Below, piece by piece: positions 17,189 to 25,477 of a stretch of DNA of 64,000 nt. The notes under the pieces were generated by a model that worked only from the letters and a program-made list of their open reading frames with translations, was not told the DNA's origin and made no database searches. The stretch is from M3007 sp964550795 (GTDB lineage Bacteria; Bacteroidota; Bacteroidia; Chitinophagales; Saprospiraceae). How positions within the stretch are numbered: the stretch's first letter is position 1; every line of letters begins with the position of its first letter. Location of the stretch: contig CAZKBH010000026.1 of the NCBI GenBank assembly GCA_964550795.1, positions 5,543 to 69,542 on the forward strand. The letters are read 5' to 3'. Position numbers and translations under genes: made by a program.

Positions 17189-18424
17189 CTAACTCCGCTC
17201 CTCCCAAACCTGCGCCAAATGCACAATGGTCTCGGCAGCTTTGTTCATGTCTTGTACAGATACCCATTCCTGTTTGGAGTGGAACGCGTGCTCGCCAGCG
17301 AACAGGTTCGGACAAGGCAAACCCATGAACGAAAGTCTGGAACCATCTGTGCCACCGCGGATGCTGCTTTGAATGGGATTAGGGAAGCCGGACCGTTTCA
17401 GGGCTTCCAAAGCATTGGAAACGACCTGTGGATGACGGCGAAGTACCTTGCCCATGTTGCGATATTGCTCGCTGATGTTGATCTCCGCGCGACTGTTGGG
17501 GAATGGTATGAGTACCGTATCCACAATCCGTTGGAGGGTTTTGGCGTGGCGTTTCAAATCCGCTTCTGTGAAATCACGCAGGATGAGTTTGATGGTGGCT
17601 TTTTCGATGTTGCCCTCTATGTGTACGGGGTGAAAAAAGCCCTGTTTGCCCTCGGTGTGTTCCGGGCTGAGTTTATCGGGAAACTTGGCCACGATGCGAG
17701 ACGCGATTTTGAGCGCGTTTTCCATCTTGTCTTTTGCAAAACCTGGATGCGCCGACACGCCGTGAATCGTGATAACCGCCCCGTCGGCACTAAAAGTCTC
17801 GTTTTCGATGCTACCTGCGGTTTCGCCGTCAATGGTGTACCCGAATTTGGCACCGAGTTTTTTCATGTCCACCTTGTCCACGCCGCGACCAATTTCTTCA
17901 TCGGGAGTAAACAGGATTCGGATTTTTCCGTGCTTCAATTGTTTGTTATTCAACAAGATATGCGTGGCGCTCATGATAGCAGCCAGGCCAGCCTTGTTGT
18001 CAGCACCCAGCAGTGTAGTGCCACTTGCGGTGATGATATCGTTGCCGATTTGATCTTTCAGGTCCGGGTGTTCCTGCATGCGGATCACGACGGATGAATC
18101 GTCGGGTAGCACGAGATCCTGGCCTTTGTAATTGCTGTGGATCATGGGTTTTACCCCTTCGCCGGAACAATCAGGCGAGGTATCCATGTGCGAGCAGAAA
18201 CAAATGACGGGCACTTTTTTATCGGAATTGGCCGGAATGGTGGCATATACATAGCCATATTCGTCGAGATGGGCGTCGTGGATACCCATTTCCAGAAGTT
18301 CTTGCACCAGCACTTTCCCGAGGTTTTTTTGCTTCTCGGTACTCGGTTGGCTGGGGCTGTCGGGATCGCTTTGGGTGTCAATGGTGACGTAGTGAAGGAA
18401 ACGCTCTTTTGCGGTGTGCTGCAT
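17189..18424 (-). CDS. pepT: Peptidase T (tripeptide aminopeptidase)
   Basis: 411 residues, as in E. coli PepT (408). Cytosolic M20 metallopeptidase that releases the N-terminal residue of tripeptides. Zinc site: SHMDTSPD (His79 and Asp81), GADNKAG (Asp142) and TPDEEIGRG (Glu176 and Glu177), then YTIDGE and near the end GEHAFHS. The lid domain SADGAVITIHGVSAHPG is in place, and IRGGTDGSRLS gives the usual substrate contacts. Nothing is unusual apart from the minisatellite beginning at its stop codon. Confidence 0.96.
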   Translation of the reverse strand: MQHTAKERFLHYVTIDTQSDPDSPSQPSTEKQKNLGKVLVQELLEMGIHDAHLDEYGYVYATIPANSDKKVPVICFCSHMDTSPDCSGEGVKPMIHSNYKGQDLVLPDDSSVVIRMQEHPDLKDQIGNDIITASGTTLLGADNKAGLAAIMSATHILLNNKQLKHGKIRILFTPDEEIGRGVDKVDMKKLGAKFGYTIDGETAGSIENETFSADGAVITIHGVSAHPGFAKDKMENALKIASRIVAKFPDKLSPEHTEGKQGFFHPVHIEGNIEKATIKLILRDFTEADLKRHAKTLQRIVDTVLIPFPNSRAEINISEQYRNMGKVLRRHPQVVSNALEALKRSGFPNPIQSSIRGGTDGSRLSFMGLPCPNLFAGEHAFHSKQEWVSVQDMNKAAETIVHLAQVWEERS

Positions 18425-18466
18425 ATAGTGGATGAGTGAATGAAAGGGGTGAAATAGGATTGGGCA

Positions 18467-20398
18467 CTAATTTCCGATGGCGGAGTTGTTCGTGTCTCCG
18501 GTTTTTACGCCAAAAAAACTAGCGCCCGAAAAATTAGCCTGCAAGTTATTAACTGGAATGGTTTCGGGGGGTACTCCGCCCTGAAATGGATTGTTTGGAT
18601 TGTTAAAAATGGCATAAGAAGGCAAAAAACGCCAGGAAGTAGAGGCCGGAAAATTGGTATTGATCCCCAGAATGATCTTACGGGTTTCTACAATGTCGAA
18701 GGTCGTTACGGATCCGCTTCGGTTCACATCTGCGGCAAGTATTTTCCAAGGGGAATCGAATGGCTCAGAACCCAGAATATGCTTGGAAATCAACACCAAA
18801 TCGAAGGTAGTCACGCCGTTTGTGACGTTAATGTCGTGGGTTGCCTTGAGGCTATAGTTGCCTCCGGCGGGAATGTTGTCGAACCGATAATCGCCCGTGG
18901 AGTCCGTGAAAACAAAGCCGGAAGTGTTGCCCGTAATCTCCACGCGAACGCCCTCGATGGGTGTCCCCCAATGCGTAGTGACCTTGCCACTGATGGTGTA
19001 GCCCTGCACGGCTGGACGCAGATACCCATTTTGGGTAATGGCCCCGGTATTGCTTGGGTCGAGCCATTCCCGAAGTCGGGTTTCGGGACTGCTGCCTTGG
19101 TTCCAGGAAATATTGAAACGGCCAAAATAAGCTCCGGTTACCTTGCATTCATCGCCGACGGCTGTACTGCCGCCGTGCAATTGACCAACAATACGTTTGT
19201 TGTTGTCCAATAGCGGGCTACCAGAAGAGCCGGGCTGAAACACGCCCAAATCCGTGATACTTTTCCAGTGTGAGTTGGCCGGACTAATCCCAAAAATCCC
19301 ACCCCAATTGAGCGTACTCGGGTGGATAACCGAAGCCTGTGTATCTACCGATATTTTTTTGATGTCGCCAAAAGGATGGTGGATGAACACCGAGTTGGCG
19401 GGCACGGTGGTCTGATTGTTGTCGCGGTTCCAACCGGTGAAATACACCTCGTAGTTTTGTGGGATAGGATTGGTTTTCAGGAGCATAAAGTCGGTTTCCG
19501 TGCGATTGGAAATTAGCTCACAGCCAAGTACTGAGCGCGGTGTCGGTTCCACAGCGGGATTCTGGCAGTTGGCCGATTCGTAATCAAAATCAAAACGCCA
19601 AACGCTGAAATCAGGGTTGTTTCCAATTAGCTGGCAGTGGTGCGCCGTCAGGAAATAGGGTTCAAAACTGTTAGATGTATTGGCAATCAGGGAGCCACTG
19701 CACCAACCTTCGCCATTGGAAAAAACCATCAGGATGCGCGCAATGCCTTTTTTTTGTACCTGCCAATCGGCTCCCGTCGGACAATTGATGTTGATGTTGC
19801 AGGGCAAGCCATCGCCAAAATCTTCTGCACTGCTGAGTGCGCTGGCATCGTAGGCCACGTCCACCCGTTTCGTACTGATTTGACTTTGCCCCTGCACCGT
19901 TGCAGGTTCGTAGAGTTCTAAATAGGCCAGCTCGCCCTTCAATACGCCAATCAAAAATTTCCCGGAGGACAAACAACTCTCCGCCGTGTAAGCGCCCAAC
20001 ACTTGTTGATTGCTGCCGTAAGCGTAAAATTTGGCACCGGCGGGCAGCTTAAACGTTTCAAAAAGTATTGAAAGCCCCAAGGCGCCTTGCGACCGAAGTG
20101 CGCACATCCATACGCGGTCGCCGTTTGGGAGCTGGTGCCAAACACCTGAATTCGTCAAGGAAAGGTCGGTGGCGACTGGCGCAGCAAAGCGGTTTTGGCC
20201 GGGTGCGCGACTGTCTTCTGCCAGCGCGTTGGCGACGTCAAGTTTGGGTAATGCCAATGCGGCGGGCATAATCCCCGTCAGCTGGGTTTGGTATTCAGGT
20301 CGGAAACTGGGCGGCAGACCGCCTTCGCTGATTTGAGCCTGCGCAGTGTGTAAAACTGCACAAAATAGGAAAAGGGTAAGTCGGTTTTGCATAAGCAA
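18467..20398 (-). CDS. Secreted trypsin-like serine protease with carboxypeptidase-regulatory and dockerin-like tail
   Basis: 643 residues with a signal peptide ending near AQA (residue 21). A lysyl-endopeptidase-like trypsin domain has TAHHC (His near 252), DFMLLKT (Asp near 303) and PGSSGSPLL (Ser near 391), so the triad looks complete. Next is a carboxypeptidase-regulatory-like beta domain (GKVTTHWGTPIEGVRVEI), then two dockerin-like segments (DINVTNGVTTFDL and DVNRSGSVTTFDI). The protein ends at KTGDTNNSAIGN. Relatives in this group usually continue into a T9SS sorting domain, which is missing here, so either the C-terminus is truncated or export uses another route. Confidence 0.82.
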   Translation of the reverse strand: MLMQNRLTLFLFCAVLHTAQAQISEGGLPPSFRPEYQTQLTGIMPAALALPKLDVANALAEDSRAPGQNRFAAPVATDLSLTNSGVWHQLPNGDRVWMCALRSQGALGLSILFETFKLPAGAKFYAYGSNQQVLGAYTAESCLSSGKFLIGVLKGELAYLELYEPATVQGQSQISTKRVDVAYDASALSSAEDFGDGLPCNININCPTGADWQVQKKGIARILMVFSNGEGWCSGSLIANTSNSFEPYFLTAHHCQLIGNNPDFSVWRFDFDYESANCQNPAVEPTPRSVLGCELISNRTETDFMLLKTNPIPQNYEVYFTGWNRDNNQTTVPANSVFIHHPFGDIKKISVDTQASVIHPSTLNWGGIFGISPANSHWKSITDLGVFQPGSSGSPLLDNNKRIVGQLHGGSTAVGDECKVTGAYFGRFNISWNQGSSPETRLREWLDPSNTGAITQNGYLRPAVQGYTISGKVTTHWGTPIEGVRVEITGNTSGFVFTDSTGDYRFDNIPAGGNYSLKATHDINVTNGVTTFDLVLISKHILGSEPFDSPWKILAADVNRSGSVTTFDIVETRKIILGINTNFPASTSWRFLPSYAIFNNPNNPFQGGVPPETIPVNNLQANFSGASFFGVKTGDTNNSAIGN

Positions 20399-20528
20399 CG
20401 GGAGATTAACTGTGATTAGGGACTCTGATTTTGACTTGGACTATGATTCTTGTGATTTTTATGATTTGAGTGAGTGTTATTTGATTTTGGTCTTTTAACT
20501 CTGATTTTGAGCTTGAGTGAGTTGATTA

Positions 20529-20670
20529 AGCGTACGTGCCCAACGACCTCGGAGAGGTCAAACGTTTGTAGCAATCAGCGTACGTGCCCAACGACCTCGG
20601 AGAGGTCAAACGTTTGTAGCAAATCAGCGTACGAGTTCCAAAAGACCTCGGAGAGGTCAAACGTTTGTAG
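20529..20670. repeat. Three tandem 48-49-bp repeats
   Basis: Copies begin at 20529, 20577 and 20626. All share ACCTCGGAGAGGTCAAACGT followed by TTGTAG. The first two also share GCGTACGTGCCCAACG, while the third is diverged there. Each unit has the small inverted repeat ACCTC-GGA-GAGGT. No spacers, so this is not a CRISPR. Confidence 0.9.
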
Positions 20671-20746
20671 AATTAATTATAACCGCGAAAAACAGGCCAA
20701 AAGTAACATTGGAGCAAATAAAATCCGACTTTCTTGGAAATAAATA

Positions 20747-20819
20747 AGCTGTGACACGAAACAGGTCGTGTCACAGCTACTTGCACACGTTTACTAAACT
20801 TTAAAAGTTTAGTAAACGT
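20747..20819. terminator. Two adjacent hairpins after the peroxidase gene
   Basis: Hairpin 1: AGCTGTGACACGA (20747-20759) with its complement at 20766-20778. Hairpin 2: ACGTTTACTAAACTTT (20787-20802) with its complement at 20804-20819 and a 1-nt loop. They lie 4-77 nt downstream of the minus-strand operon and probably end it. Confidence 0.55.
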
Positions 20820-20823
20820 CCAG

Positions 20824-21969
20824 CTACCGGAACGGATTTTGAATGTCCGGGTTATTTACGAAGGTTGTATCCGTTAGCGTATGCAGAAATTTAACAATGG
20901 ACTGCATGTGGGCTTTAGACAACACATTGTTGGGCGCGCCGAGGCCTGTCAGCGGAAGGTTGGGGTCCTCGTTGGAAACTCCGAAGCCTTTTTTGGCATA
21001 ATTTTCAACCACTTCTTCGAGGGTCTGAAAACGTCCATCGTGCATGTACGGCGCAGAAAGCGCGATGTTGCGCAGCGTGGGTGTACGGAATTTCCCCTTG
21101 TCGGAAGGATTGCCCGTCACATTGAACCGCCCCCAATCCTTAAATTCATCCGGCGAGCCTACAGAATCCAGACCGTTGTTGAAATAGTTGTTCCCGGTCA
21201 GCGTAATCCCGCCGTGGCAGTGAAAGCACTGGGCATCGGGTAAAGAGAGCCCATATTTCCAGGCTTCTTCAAAATACATCAGAAATCCATCCAGTTCTTC
21301 CTCGTCCAGGGCATCCACATCGCCTTCCACAAATTTATCGTACTTGGAAGTGCCGCTGCTGATGAGGATTCTTTCAAATTGCGCCATAGCTTTTGCGGCC
21401 AATTCCTTCGTAATCTCTGAACGGTCGGAAATTCCAAACGCTTTGCGGAATAGGGTGGGGTAGGTCGGGTGTTTTTTGAGTTTTTCGATCACCTGCGGCC
21501 AGGTTGTGTGCAATTCGACGGGGTCTTCCACCGGAATTAAGGCTTGCGCTTCGAGGGAGGGCGAGCGGCCATCCCAAAAAAGCCCGTTGGTAGCATAGGC
21601 GATGTTTAACAAAGCCATGGAACTGCGTTTGCCAGCAATCCCATCTATGCCGACGGATACGGCCTTGTTGTCGGTAAAATTACCCGCAGGCAAATGGCAA
21701 GACGAGCAAGACATGGTGCTGTCTGCGGAGAGAATTGGATCGTAAAAAAGTCGCCGACCGAGTTGTACCGCATCTACCATCATTGGGTTGTCGGCAGGTA
21801 CGGGCACATTTGGGAAAAACGCGGGTTTCAGGATCGTGTATGGCTTCGGATCGTAGGGAATGTAGTCCAAGTCGCCCGGAATGGGTTCTTTGGTAGGCAT
21901 GTCATTGCAGGCCATTACACCCAGCACAAACATGATTCCGAGCGTCGTTTTTCCAAAAAGATGTTTCAT
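20824..21969 (-). CDS. Di-heme cytochrome c peroxidase, MauG/MbnH-like lipoprotein
   Basis: 381 residues. Lipobox VMAC with Cys21, so probably a periplasm-facing lipoprotein. Two heme c sites are present: CSSCH (Cys88, Cys91, His92) and CFHCH (Cys248, Cys251, His252). Family residues such as GRRLFYDPILS, MAQFERILIS and FRTPTLRNIALSAPYMHDGRF are also visible. The family includes peroxidases that reduce H2O2 and MauG/MbnH enzymes that oxidise Trp residues in a partner protein. Here the two genes just upstream in the same direction encode MbnP-like proteins, so a MbnH-like role is the better inference. It is the last gene of a three-gene operon, 27 bp after the preceding one. Confidence 0.9.
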   Translation of the reverse strand: MKHLFGKTTLGIMFVLGVMACNDMPTKEPIPGDLDYIPYDPKPYTILKPAFFPNVPVPADNPMMVDAVQLGRRLFYDPILSADSTMSCSSCHLPAGNFTDNKAVSVGIDGIAGKRSSMALLNIAYATNGLFWDGRSPSLEAQALIPVEDPVELHTTWPQVIEKLKKHPTYPTLFRKAFGISDRSEITKELAAKAMAQFERILISSGTSKYDKFVEGDVDALDEEELDGFLMYFEEAWKYGLSLPDAQCFHCHGGITLTGNNYFNNGLDSVGSPDEFKDWGRFNVTGNPSDKGKFRTPTLRNIALSAPYMHDGRFQTLEEVVENYAKKGFGVSNEDPNLPLTGLGAPNNVLSKAHMQSIVKFLHTLTDTTFVNNPDIQNPFR

Positions 21970-21996
21970 AAACAGAAAGAGATGAATGGAAACAGG

Positions 21997-22770
21997 TTAT
22001 TGCGTAACCGTAGTGGCGTGTTTGAAATTGTCCATCAATACCTGCGCTACAATGATATCGCTGGGATTGTTGGAGGTGTAAAAATTAGTCGCGATGTCGT
22101 ACGGCGTACCATCCGCCATGGTAAAGACTTTTTTCAGGTCAAAATTCACTGAAATACCCTTTTCGCCCGGATGGACGTGGATTGGTAAGTCAAAATTGTA
22201 CACTTTGTACACGGCATCGGAGCCACAGTGGTACAGCAAGGCAACATCGTAAGAACCGTTTTTGTCTGAATCGGCTTTGCCTTCTATTTTGTTGAAAATG
22301 TAGCTATCCCAGCCGCTCCAGTATTCTATTTCTTTTGCAAGTGGATGGCTGCTATCGAAATCAGTTGGATCTTTGGCATTCAAGCTTGGTTTTACGCCAT
22401 AGCCAATCCGCAGCCCGGTGTAATGATTTTCAGGAACGTTTTTGTAGGTGATCGTCGGGGTGGCAGAAAGATCATTGGAGGCGTTGTCGGGGGTAAAATT
22501 GATAAACTCAATCTCCGCCAGGCGATGGGTGGTTCCATCCGACTTAATCAGCTCAATATCAGAAAGATAAGTGGTGAAGTGCGAGAATTGCACCGGAAAC
22601 GCCGTCGTTCCGAAGGCATAATCCTTGTATTTGGTCAATTGCTCGCCATCGTAATTGGATTTGTAGGTGATGGTGAAATCAAGCCCAGTAGGGTCTTCGT
22701 GGTTGTGATCCTTACAGGCGGGCAAAAATGCAAGTGCGGACAGTGCAAGCAAAAGAATGGTCTTATACAT
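21997..22770 (-). CDS. MbnP-like lipoprotein A
   Basis: 257 residues with a lipoprotein signal (LALSALAFLPAC) followed by a His-rich stretch (KDHNHEDP). The body fits the MbnP family: FPVQFSHFTTYLSDIEL, then an EYWSGWDSYIFNKIEGKAD segment that corresponds to the conserved Trp-containing motif near the middle of MbnP, and ending VNFDLKKVF. MbnP proteins are periplasmic copper-binding proteins; in the methanobactin system the partner peroxidase MbnH turns a Trp of MbnP into kynurenine, which helps bind copper. No methanobactin genes are present here. Overlap in function with the neighbouring paralogue is possible. Confidence 0.8.
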   Translation of the reverse strand: MYKTILLLALSALAFLPACKDHNHEDPTGLDFTITYKSNYDGEQLTKYKDYAFGTTAFPVQFSHFTTYLSDIELIKSDGTTHRLAEIEFINFTPDNASNDLSATPTITYKNVPENHYTGLRIGYGVKPSLNAKDPTDFDSSHPLAKEIEYWSGWDSYIFNKIEGKADSDKNGSYDVALLYHCGSDAVYKVYNFDLPIHVHPGEKGISVNFDLKKVFTMADGTPYDIATNFYTSNNPSDIIVAQVLMDNFKHATTVTQ

Positions 22771-22819
22771 AATGAATTTTTTTGAATGAAAAAGATGGGC
22801 GGATGTTTCTCATCTGTCC

Positions 22820-23641
22820 CTACTGTGAAACGCTAAAAGTACTCGGCAAGTTTGCAATAATGGTGCTTTTCCACGCCGAAATGTCGTGCACTGACCAATT
22901 TACTCCTTCAAACATCTGTTTGTAATCCACCCTGAGTTTCAAAGGAAAATCATAGCCCGTGGGATGCACAAAAACCCCCGTGCCTCCAATAAAAGGCTGG
23001 CCAAGATCAGCCTGCAAAAACCGCAGGGTGTCGGCTGGAGTGCTGGCCATAGAATCGCGGACCACCACGGCTTGCAGGAATACAAATCCGTTGTTTTGCC
23101 CGCGCCAGAGGCTATCCGTTTGAGCAGCGAGCGGGTGATTGGCGGGTGCCTTGAAGGGAATGACTTTTTGGGCATCATTGGATAGCCCGAAGCGGAAGTT
23201 TACTTCCTCAAAATTGCCGTCTTGCTGAAAAGTTCCGATCGCATAATCCAAGGGCGAGCGGCGTACCAACTGGAAATCGTTGATGAAAAGTTGTGCCGTG
23301 GTGTCATTGCCCGAAAAAGTATTCAGGGTCAGGGTATCCGACACGCGGAAGGATTGACCGTTCTGAAACAGTTGAAAATCAGACAGATAGAACGCAATGC
23401 TTTTGATTCTAAACAACGAGCCATTGGAAGCAGGGTAGAGCAAATCGTTGCGAAAAAGCAGCGTATCGTACACTTGATCTACCCGCAGTACCAGTTTGGG
23501 GTACACACAACAGCAGTCTTTATCCGCGCCGGCATCGAAGTTGGTCGCGGAAATATCGAGGCAGCCTTCGCGCGGTTCAAAGCAGGCACTGAAAGAAGCC
23601 GCAAGCAGCAGGAGGAATAGGGGGTACCGTAAGCGGTTCAT
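22820..23641 (-). CDS. MbnP-like lipoprotein B
   Basis: 273 residues from the ATG at 23641, which directly precedes the lipoprotein signal (MNRLRYPLFLLLLAASFSAC). The ORF runs further upstream, but without a better start. It carries a Cys cluster (DKDCCCVYP) soon after the signal. FRIKSIAFYLSDFQLF matches the YLSDIEL region of its neighbour, and SLWRGQNNGFVFLQ lies where MbnP has its Trp motif. It diverges strongly from MbnP A. It is probably the first gene of the operon MbnP B - MbnP A - peroxidase (gaps of 49 and 27 bp). Metal binding is inferred, not shown. Confidence 0.72.
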   Translation of the reverse strand: MNRLRYPLFLLLLAASFSACFEPREGCLDISATNFDAGADKDCCCVYPKLVLRVDQVYDTLLFRNDLLYPASNGSLFRIKSIAFYLSDFQLFQNGQSFRVSDTLTLNTFSGNDTTAQLFINDFQLVRRSPLDYAIGTFQQDGNFEEVNFRFGLSNDAQKVIPFKAPANHPLAAQTDSLWRGQNNGFVFLQAVVVRDSMASTPADTLRFLQADLGQPFIGGTGVFVHPTGYDFPLKLRVDYKQMFEGVNWSVHDISAWKSTIIANLPSTFSVSQ

Positions 23642-23791
23642 GTGTTTATGTGTGTATTGAAACTCAAAATTACCAAAATTCTTACGCAACATTCGTATAA
23701 GCAAATGCTCAATCGAGGTATTAACTATAATTTGCGCCCAATTGAACGGAGTATTCAGCAAACACCCGTTCTTCAACATTCAATTTAAGTT

Positions 23792-24286
23792 ATGGATCAA
23801 AAAAGACAAGTTTTTGAACAGGCGGCAGAAATGCTGGCACAACTTGGTTTTAAGGTTGTAAAAATGGACGACACCCGTCCCTGGGGTGGTTTTTATGTTT
23901 TGGATGAAACACAGGCAGCCCAATTTGCCGCACATTTTTTCCCGGATGAAAATGTGGATGCGCTCAAGATTACCAACAAATTGAGCCCCAAAATCCTGCT
24001 GGTGGCCCCGCATGCCCGTTTAAGTTGGCAATATCATCACCGCCGCGCCGAAATCTGGAAGTGCATCAGCAGTTCAGTAGGCGTTATAACCAGCGATACC
24101 GATGAAGAAAAGCTTCAACACACCCTCCTGAATGGCGATATCATCAAACTCAAACAAGGCGAACGTCACCGATTGATTGGTTTGGAGGAATGGGGTATGG
24201 TCGCCGAAATTTGGCAGCATACCGATGTAGAACATCCTAGTGATGAAGAGGATATCGTTCGGGTGCAGGATGATTTTGGAAGATGA
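23792..24286 (+). CDS. Cupin, mannose-6-phosphate isomerase type II-like domain protein
   Basis: 164 residues, a single cupin domain. The motif RPWGGFYVL opens the domain and LSPKILLVAPHARLSWQYHHRRAEIWK carries the two His and the Glu of cupin motif 1; GDIIKLKQGERHRLI is cupin motif 2. It matches the C-terminal isomerase half of type II phosphomannose isomerases, and stand-alone copies in Bacteroidota are often labelled phosphoheptose isomerase. Substrate unknown. The stop codon touches the end of the convergent exonuclease gene with no spacer. Confidence 0.75.
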   Translation: MDQKRQVFEQAAEMLAQLGFKVVKMDDTRPWGGFYVLDETQAAQFAAHFFPDENVDALKITNKLSPKILLVAPHARLSWQYHHRRAEIWKCISSSVGVITSDTDEEKLQHTLLNGDIIKLKQGERHRLIGLEEWGMVAEIWQHTDVEHPSDEEDIVRVQDDFGR

Positions 24287-25108
24287 TTACTTCCCCTCCA
24301 TCTCCTTCATCACCTGCTTGATGTACTGTTTCACCTGCGAGGAAAACTCCTTATCAAGGATCCAACCACCATAATGGCGCTCGCGGGCTAGGACTGTTTT
24401 GACCGGTTCGCCTACGTATTTTCCAAAATTGAATACCACGGTGCCGTCTTGTTGCACGCGGAGTTTTTGTGTGGCGTCCACAAAATGGAGGTCGTTGGTA
24501 AACTCATGAATCGCCTGCATGTCGTTTTTGATGGGTGCGGGCACCATGTTGCCTTCTTCGTCGAGCAAGTCTTTGCCTTCGTAGGCGCGGATTTGGCCTT
24601 GAAAAACAGCCACCGTGGCCCGAACATCCGCGAGGGCATCGTGCGCGTCTTCCAGTTCTTTTTGGCAATAAAGACGGTAAGCAGCTTTCAGCGTACGCGG
24701 TTCCATTTTGTAAAAAATGCGTTGCGCATCAATCAAACGCCGTTTGGAGATATCGAATTCCATGCCGACGCGGGAGAATTCTTCCATGAGCATGGGCACG
24801 TCGAATCGGTTGGAGTTGTAGCCGCCTAGGTCTGCCTGGCCGATAAAATCCCAGATTTTTTGGGCGACTTGCGCGAAGGTGGGTTTGTTGGCGAGGTCTT
24901 TGGGCGTGATGCCGTGAATCGCCATGGACTCCTCTGAAATAGGAATGCCAGGGTTGATGAGCATCGAAAGTTCTTCGGCAGGCGCCCCGTTTTTGCGGAG
25001 TTTGACCAGCGCGATCTGAACAATGCGGTCGCGGATGACGTTCAGACCCGTAGTTTCAACATCAAAAAAAACGAGGTCGCGGTCGAGGTTAATTTTAAAA
25101 TCTTCCAT
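24287..25108 (-). CDS. 3'-5' exonuclease of the DnaQ/DEDDh family
   Basis: 273 residues. The exonuclease core has FFDVETTG (Asp16 and Glu18), NSNRFDVPML (Asp103) and DAHDALADVRAT (His156 and Asp161), so all DEDDh residues are present. The C-terminal 80 or so residues (FNFGKYVGEPVKTVLARERHYGGWIL) form the small added domain found in many Bacteroidota exonucleases of this group. The likely role is proofreading or DNA/RNA end trimming. A TACCTTCG box on this strand at 25117-25124 lies only 9 nt before the ATG, implying a very short or absent leader. Confidence 0.88.
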   Translation of the reverse strand: MEDFKINLDRDLVFFDVETTGLNVIRDRIVQIALVKLRKNGAPAEELSMLINPGIPISEESMAIHGITPKDLANKPTFAQVAQKIWDFIGQADLGGYNSNRFDVPMLMEEFSRVGMEFDISKRRLIDAQRIFYKMEPRTLKAAYRLYCQKELEDAHDALADVRATVAVFQGQIRAYEGKDLLDEEGNMVPAPIKNDMQAIHEFTNDLHFVDATQKLRVQQDGTVVFNFGKYVGEPVKTVLARERHYGGWILDKEFSSQVKQYIKQVMKEMEGK

Positions 25109-25477
25109 AATGGCGGCGAAGGTAAACTATGATTCAGGAAAGTGGCTATTGATGCGTTTTTGTGGATAAGTACAAAACCCCGTATTTCATTATTCGACCT
25201 AAATCACCTTACTTTTGCATCAAAAGGAATCTTATGCTAATAGAACCTTAACTGGGAAGATGTCCAAAAAGATATGAGCGACATTGAATCAGCCAAATCC
25301 ACATCAAAATGATTGTGGTAAGTGATACATCATGTCAAGTGCTTCAAGCTGCTGGGGAATTCTAATTTTCTGTGACGTTTCCGTTAAGTTACTATTGAAT
25401 CCCCGTCATATCCCCCCAAATTCCCATTTTTGCGCGTTTAATCATTCGTCTTTTTTCACAAATTCCACTCTCGACGC
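25109..25477. other. Intergenic region between exonuclease and ppk
   Basis: 369 bp, no convincing gene. It contains the exonuclease promoter box (25117-25124, minus strand) and a plus-strand TACTTTTG at 25210-25217 that fits a -7 box but is 260 bp from ppk. Only very short reading frames follow it. Confidence 0.5.

Larger units (their letters stand above)
20399..20823. other. Repeat-rich intergenic region
   Basis: 425 bp without a gene. It holds three tandem copies of a 48-49-bp unit and then two hairpins (20747-20778 and 20787-20819). Confidence 0.7.

Noticed and set aside
17058..17315. N-terminal extension of the small amphipathic protein through the minisatellite
   Set aside because: The extension would consist mainly of repeat-encoded residues (WTVDGRR and similar) and overlap the pepT coding end; the ATG at 17057 opens the real sequence.
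20529..20670. Short CRISPR array
   Set aside because: The 48-49-bp units are tandem without variable spacers, and no cas gene is present.
25200..25320. Tiny gene after the TACTTTTG box in the ppk upstream region
   Set aside because: Only frames of about a dozen codons occur and none shows features of a protein.
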